Of a stretch of 5,986 nt of DNA, positions 5,643 through 5,986 are shown one piece after another; the stretch's first letter is position 1, and every line of letters starts with the position of its first letter. A program made the translations under genes and the position numbers. The notes under the pieces are model-generated. The model saw only the letters and a list, made by a program, of their open reading frames with translations, had not been told where the DNA came from and searched no databases. The DNA comes from Longimicrobiales bacterium (lineage in GTDB: Bacteria; Gemmatimonadota; Gemmatimonadetes; Longimicrobiales; Gaopeijiaceae), in assembly GCA_022428035.1 (NCBI GenBank), contig JAKMDG010000241.1:1-5986 (forward strand), given 5' to 3'.

Positions 5643-5986
5643 TCGTACCTCAGCGCATCAACGGGGTCGAGCTTCGACGCCTGCGAGGCGGGGTAGACGC
5701 CTGCAATGACCCCCACGGTGAGTCCGAGCAGCACTCCGAGCGCAATCCAACGTGGCGCCACGGCAGCCGGGATCACGGACACCGCTGCGACCGCTTTTGC
5801 GATTCCTAGTCCCGCCCCCACGCCGAATGCTGCTCCGACGGTGGAGAGCGTTGCCGACTCGATCAACACCTGAGTGAGGATGTCACGACGTCGGGCGCCG
5901 AGCGCCTTCCGCACACCGATCTCTCGGGTCCGCTCCATGACCGAGACGAGCATGATGTTCATGATCACGATTCCTCCGACCACGAG
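5639..5986 (-). CDS. MacB/FtsX-type ABC transporter permease, C-terminal part (cut by the right edge)
   Basis: The last 115 residues of a second FtsX-family permease. The frame runs open to the right edge: the two codons at the edge read Leu-Val and continue VGGIVIMNIMLVSV, the conserved end of TM2 in MacB. The GTG at 5981-5983 is therefore not the start. The family signature MERTREIGVRKALGARRR follows, then TM3, TM4 and the terminal SKLDPVDALRYE. These parallel the downstream permease closely (TERTREIGVRKAIGATRR, SRLEPVDALRFE), so the two are paralogues. The stop overlaps the downstream ATG as ATGA (5639-5642), implying coupled synthesis of both subunits in similar amounts. The N-terminal TM1 and periplasmic domain, and any ATPase gene, lie outside the window. 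Confidence 0.93.
   Translation of the reverse strand, partial: LVVGGIVIMNIMLVSVMERTREIGVRKALGARRRDILTQVLIESATLSTVGAAFGVGAGLGIAKAVAAVSVIPAAVAPRWIALGVLLGLTVGVIAGVYPASQASKLDPVDALRYE
5648..5651 (-). promoter_or_regulatory. Shine-Dalgarno site for the downstream permease
   Basis: On the minus strand GAGG precedes the permease ATG (5640-5642) by five bases, inside the last codons of the upstream permease. With the ATGA overlap this fits reinitiation or coupled translation and supports the chosen start. Confidence 0.55.

Noticed and set aside
5676..5704. Direct repeat GACGCCTGC, 20 bases apart, in the partial permease
   Set aside because: Only nine bases long, inside well-conserved coding sequence, and best explained by GC-rich codon use.

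Overview
The window is about 6 kb of GC-rich (clearly above 60% by eye), gene-dense bacterial chromosome. Six protein-coding genes tile almost all of it. Only 90 bases (3148-3237), plus gaps of 5 and 3 bases, are non-coding. A bacillithiol-type LmbE deacetylase (BshB1-like), a NifS/IscS-type cysteine desulfurase coupled to MnmA, MacB-like permease pairs and high GC together suggest a Gemmatimonadota-like or similar Gram-negative, high-GC bacillithiol producer. This is an inference from gene content; there is no rRNA or other marker to prove it.

Layout, left to right. (1) The 3' part of a zinc-finger DnaJ co-chaperone gene on +, open to the left edge. (2) Convergent to it, a two-gene minus-strand operon: a cysteine desulfurase (1987-3147) followed with an ATGA overlap by the tRNA 2-thiouridylase gene mnmA (926-1990). 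mnmA meets dnaJ tail to tail, and the two stop codons share one CTAG. (3) A 90-base divergent intergenic region carrying an imperfect direct repeat. (4) A small plus-strand gene (3238-3579) whose product looks like a stand-alone HIRAN domain. (5) Convergent to it, a minus-strand operon that enters from the right edge: the C-terminal part of one FtsX/MacB-type ABC permease, a complete second permease of the same family (4323-5642, ATGA overlap), and a bshB1-like deacetylase (3585-4319) three bases later.

How the genes may work together. The desulfurase takes sulfur from cysteine as a persulfide and most likely passes it to MnmA, which thiolates U34 of tRNAs for Lys, Glu and Gln; translational coupling suggests a dedicated pair. 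The BshB1-like enzyme would make the glucosaminyl-malate intermediate of bacillithiol, so two separate operons here touch cysteine/thiol metabolism. The two permeases probably form one transporter with an ATPase encoded beyond the right edge. No tRNA, rRNA, CRISPR array, insertion sequence or phage gene was seen.

The most surprising non-coding signal is a perfect 24-bp palindrome (5052-5075) inside the complete permease gene; its core fits the CGAAC-N4-GTTCG pattern of LexA/SOS boxes. I see no clear evidence for a wholly new defence or mobile system here.
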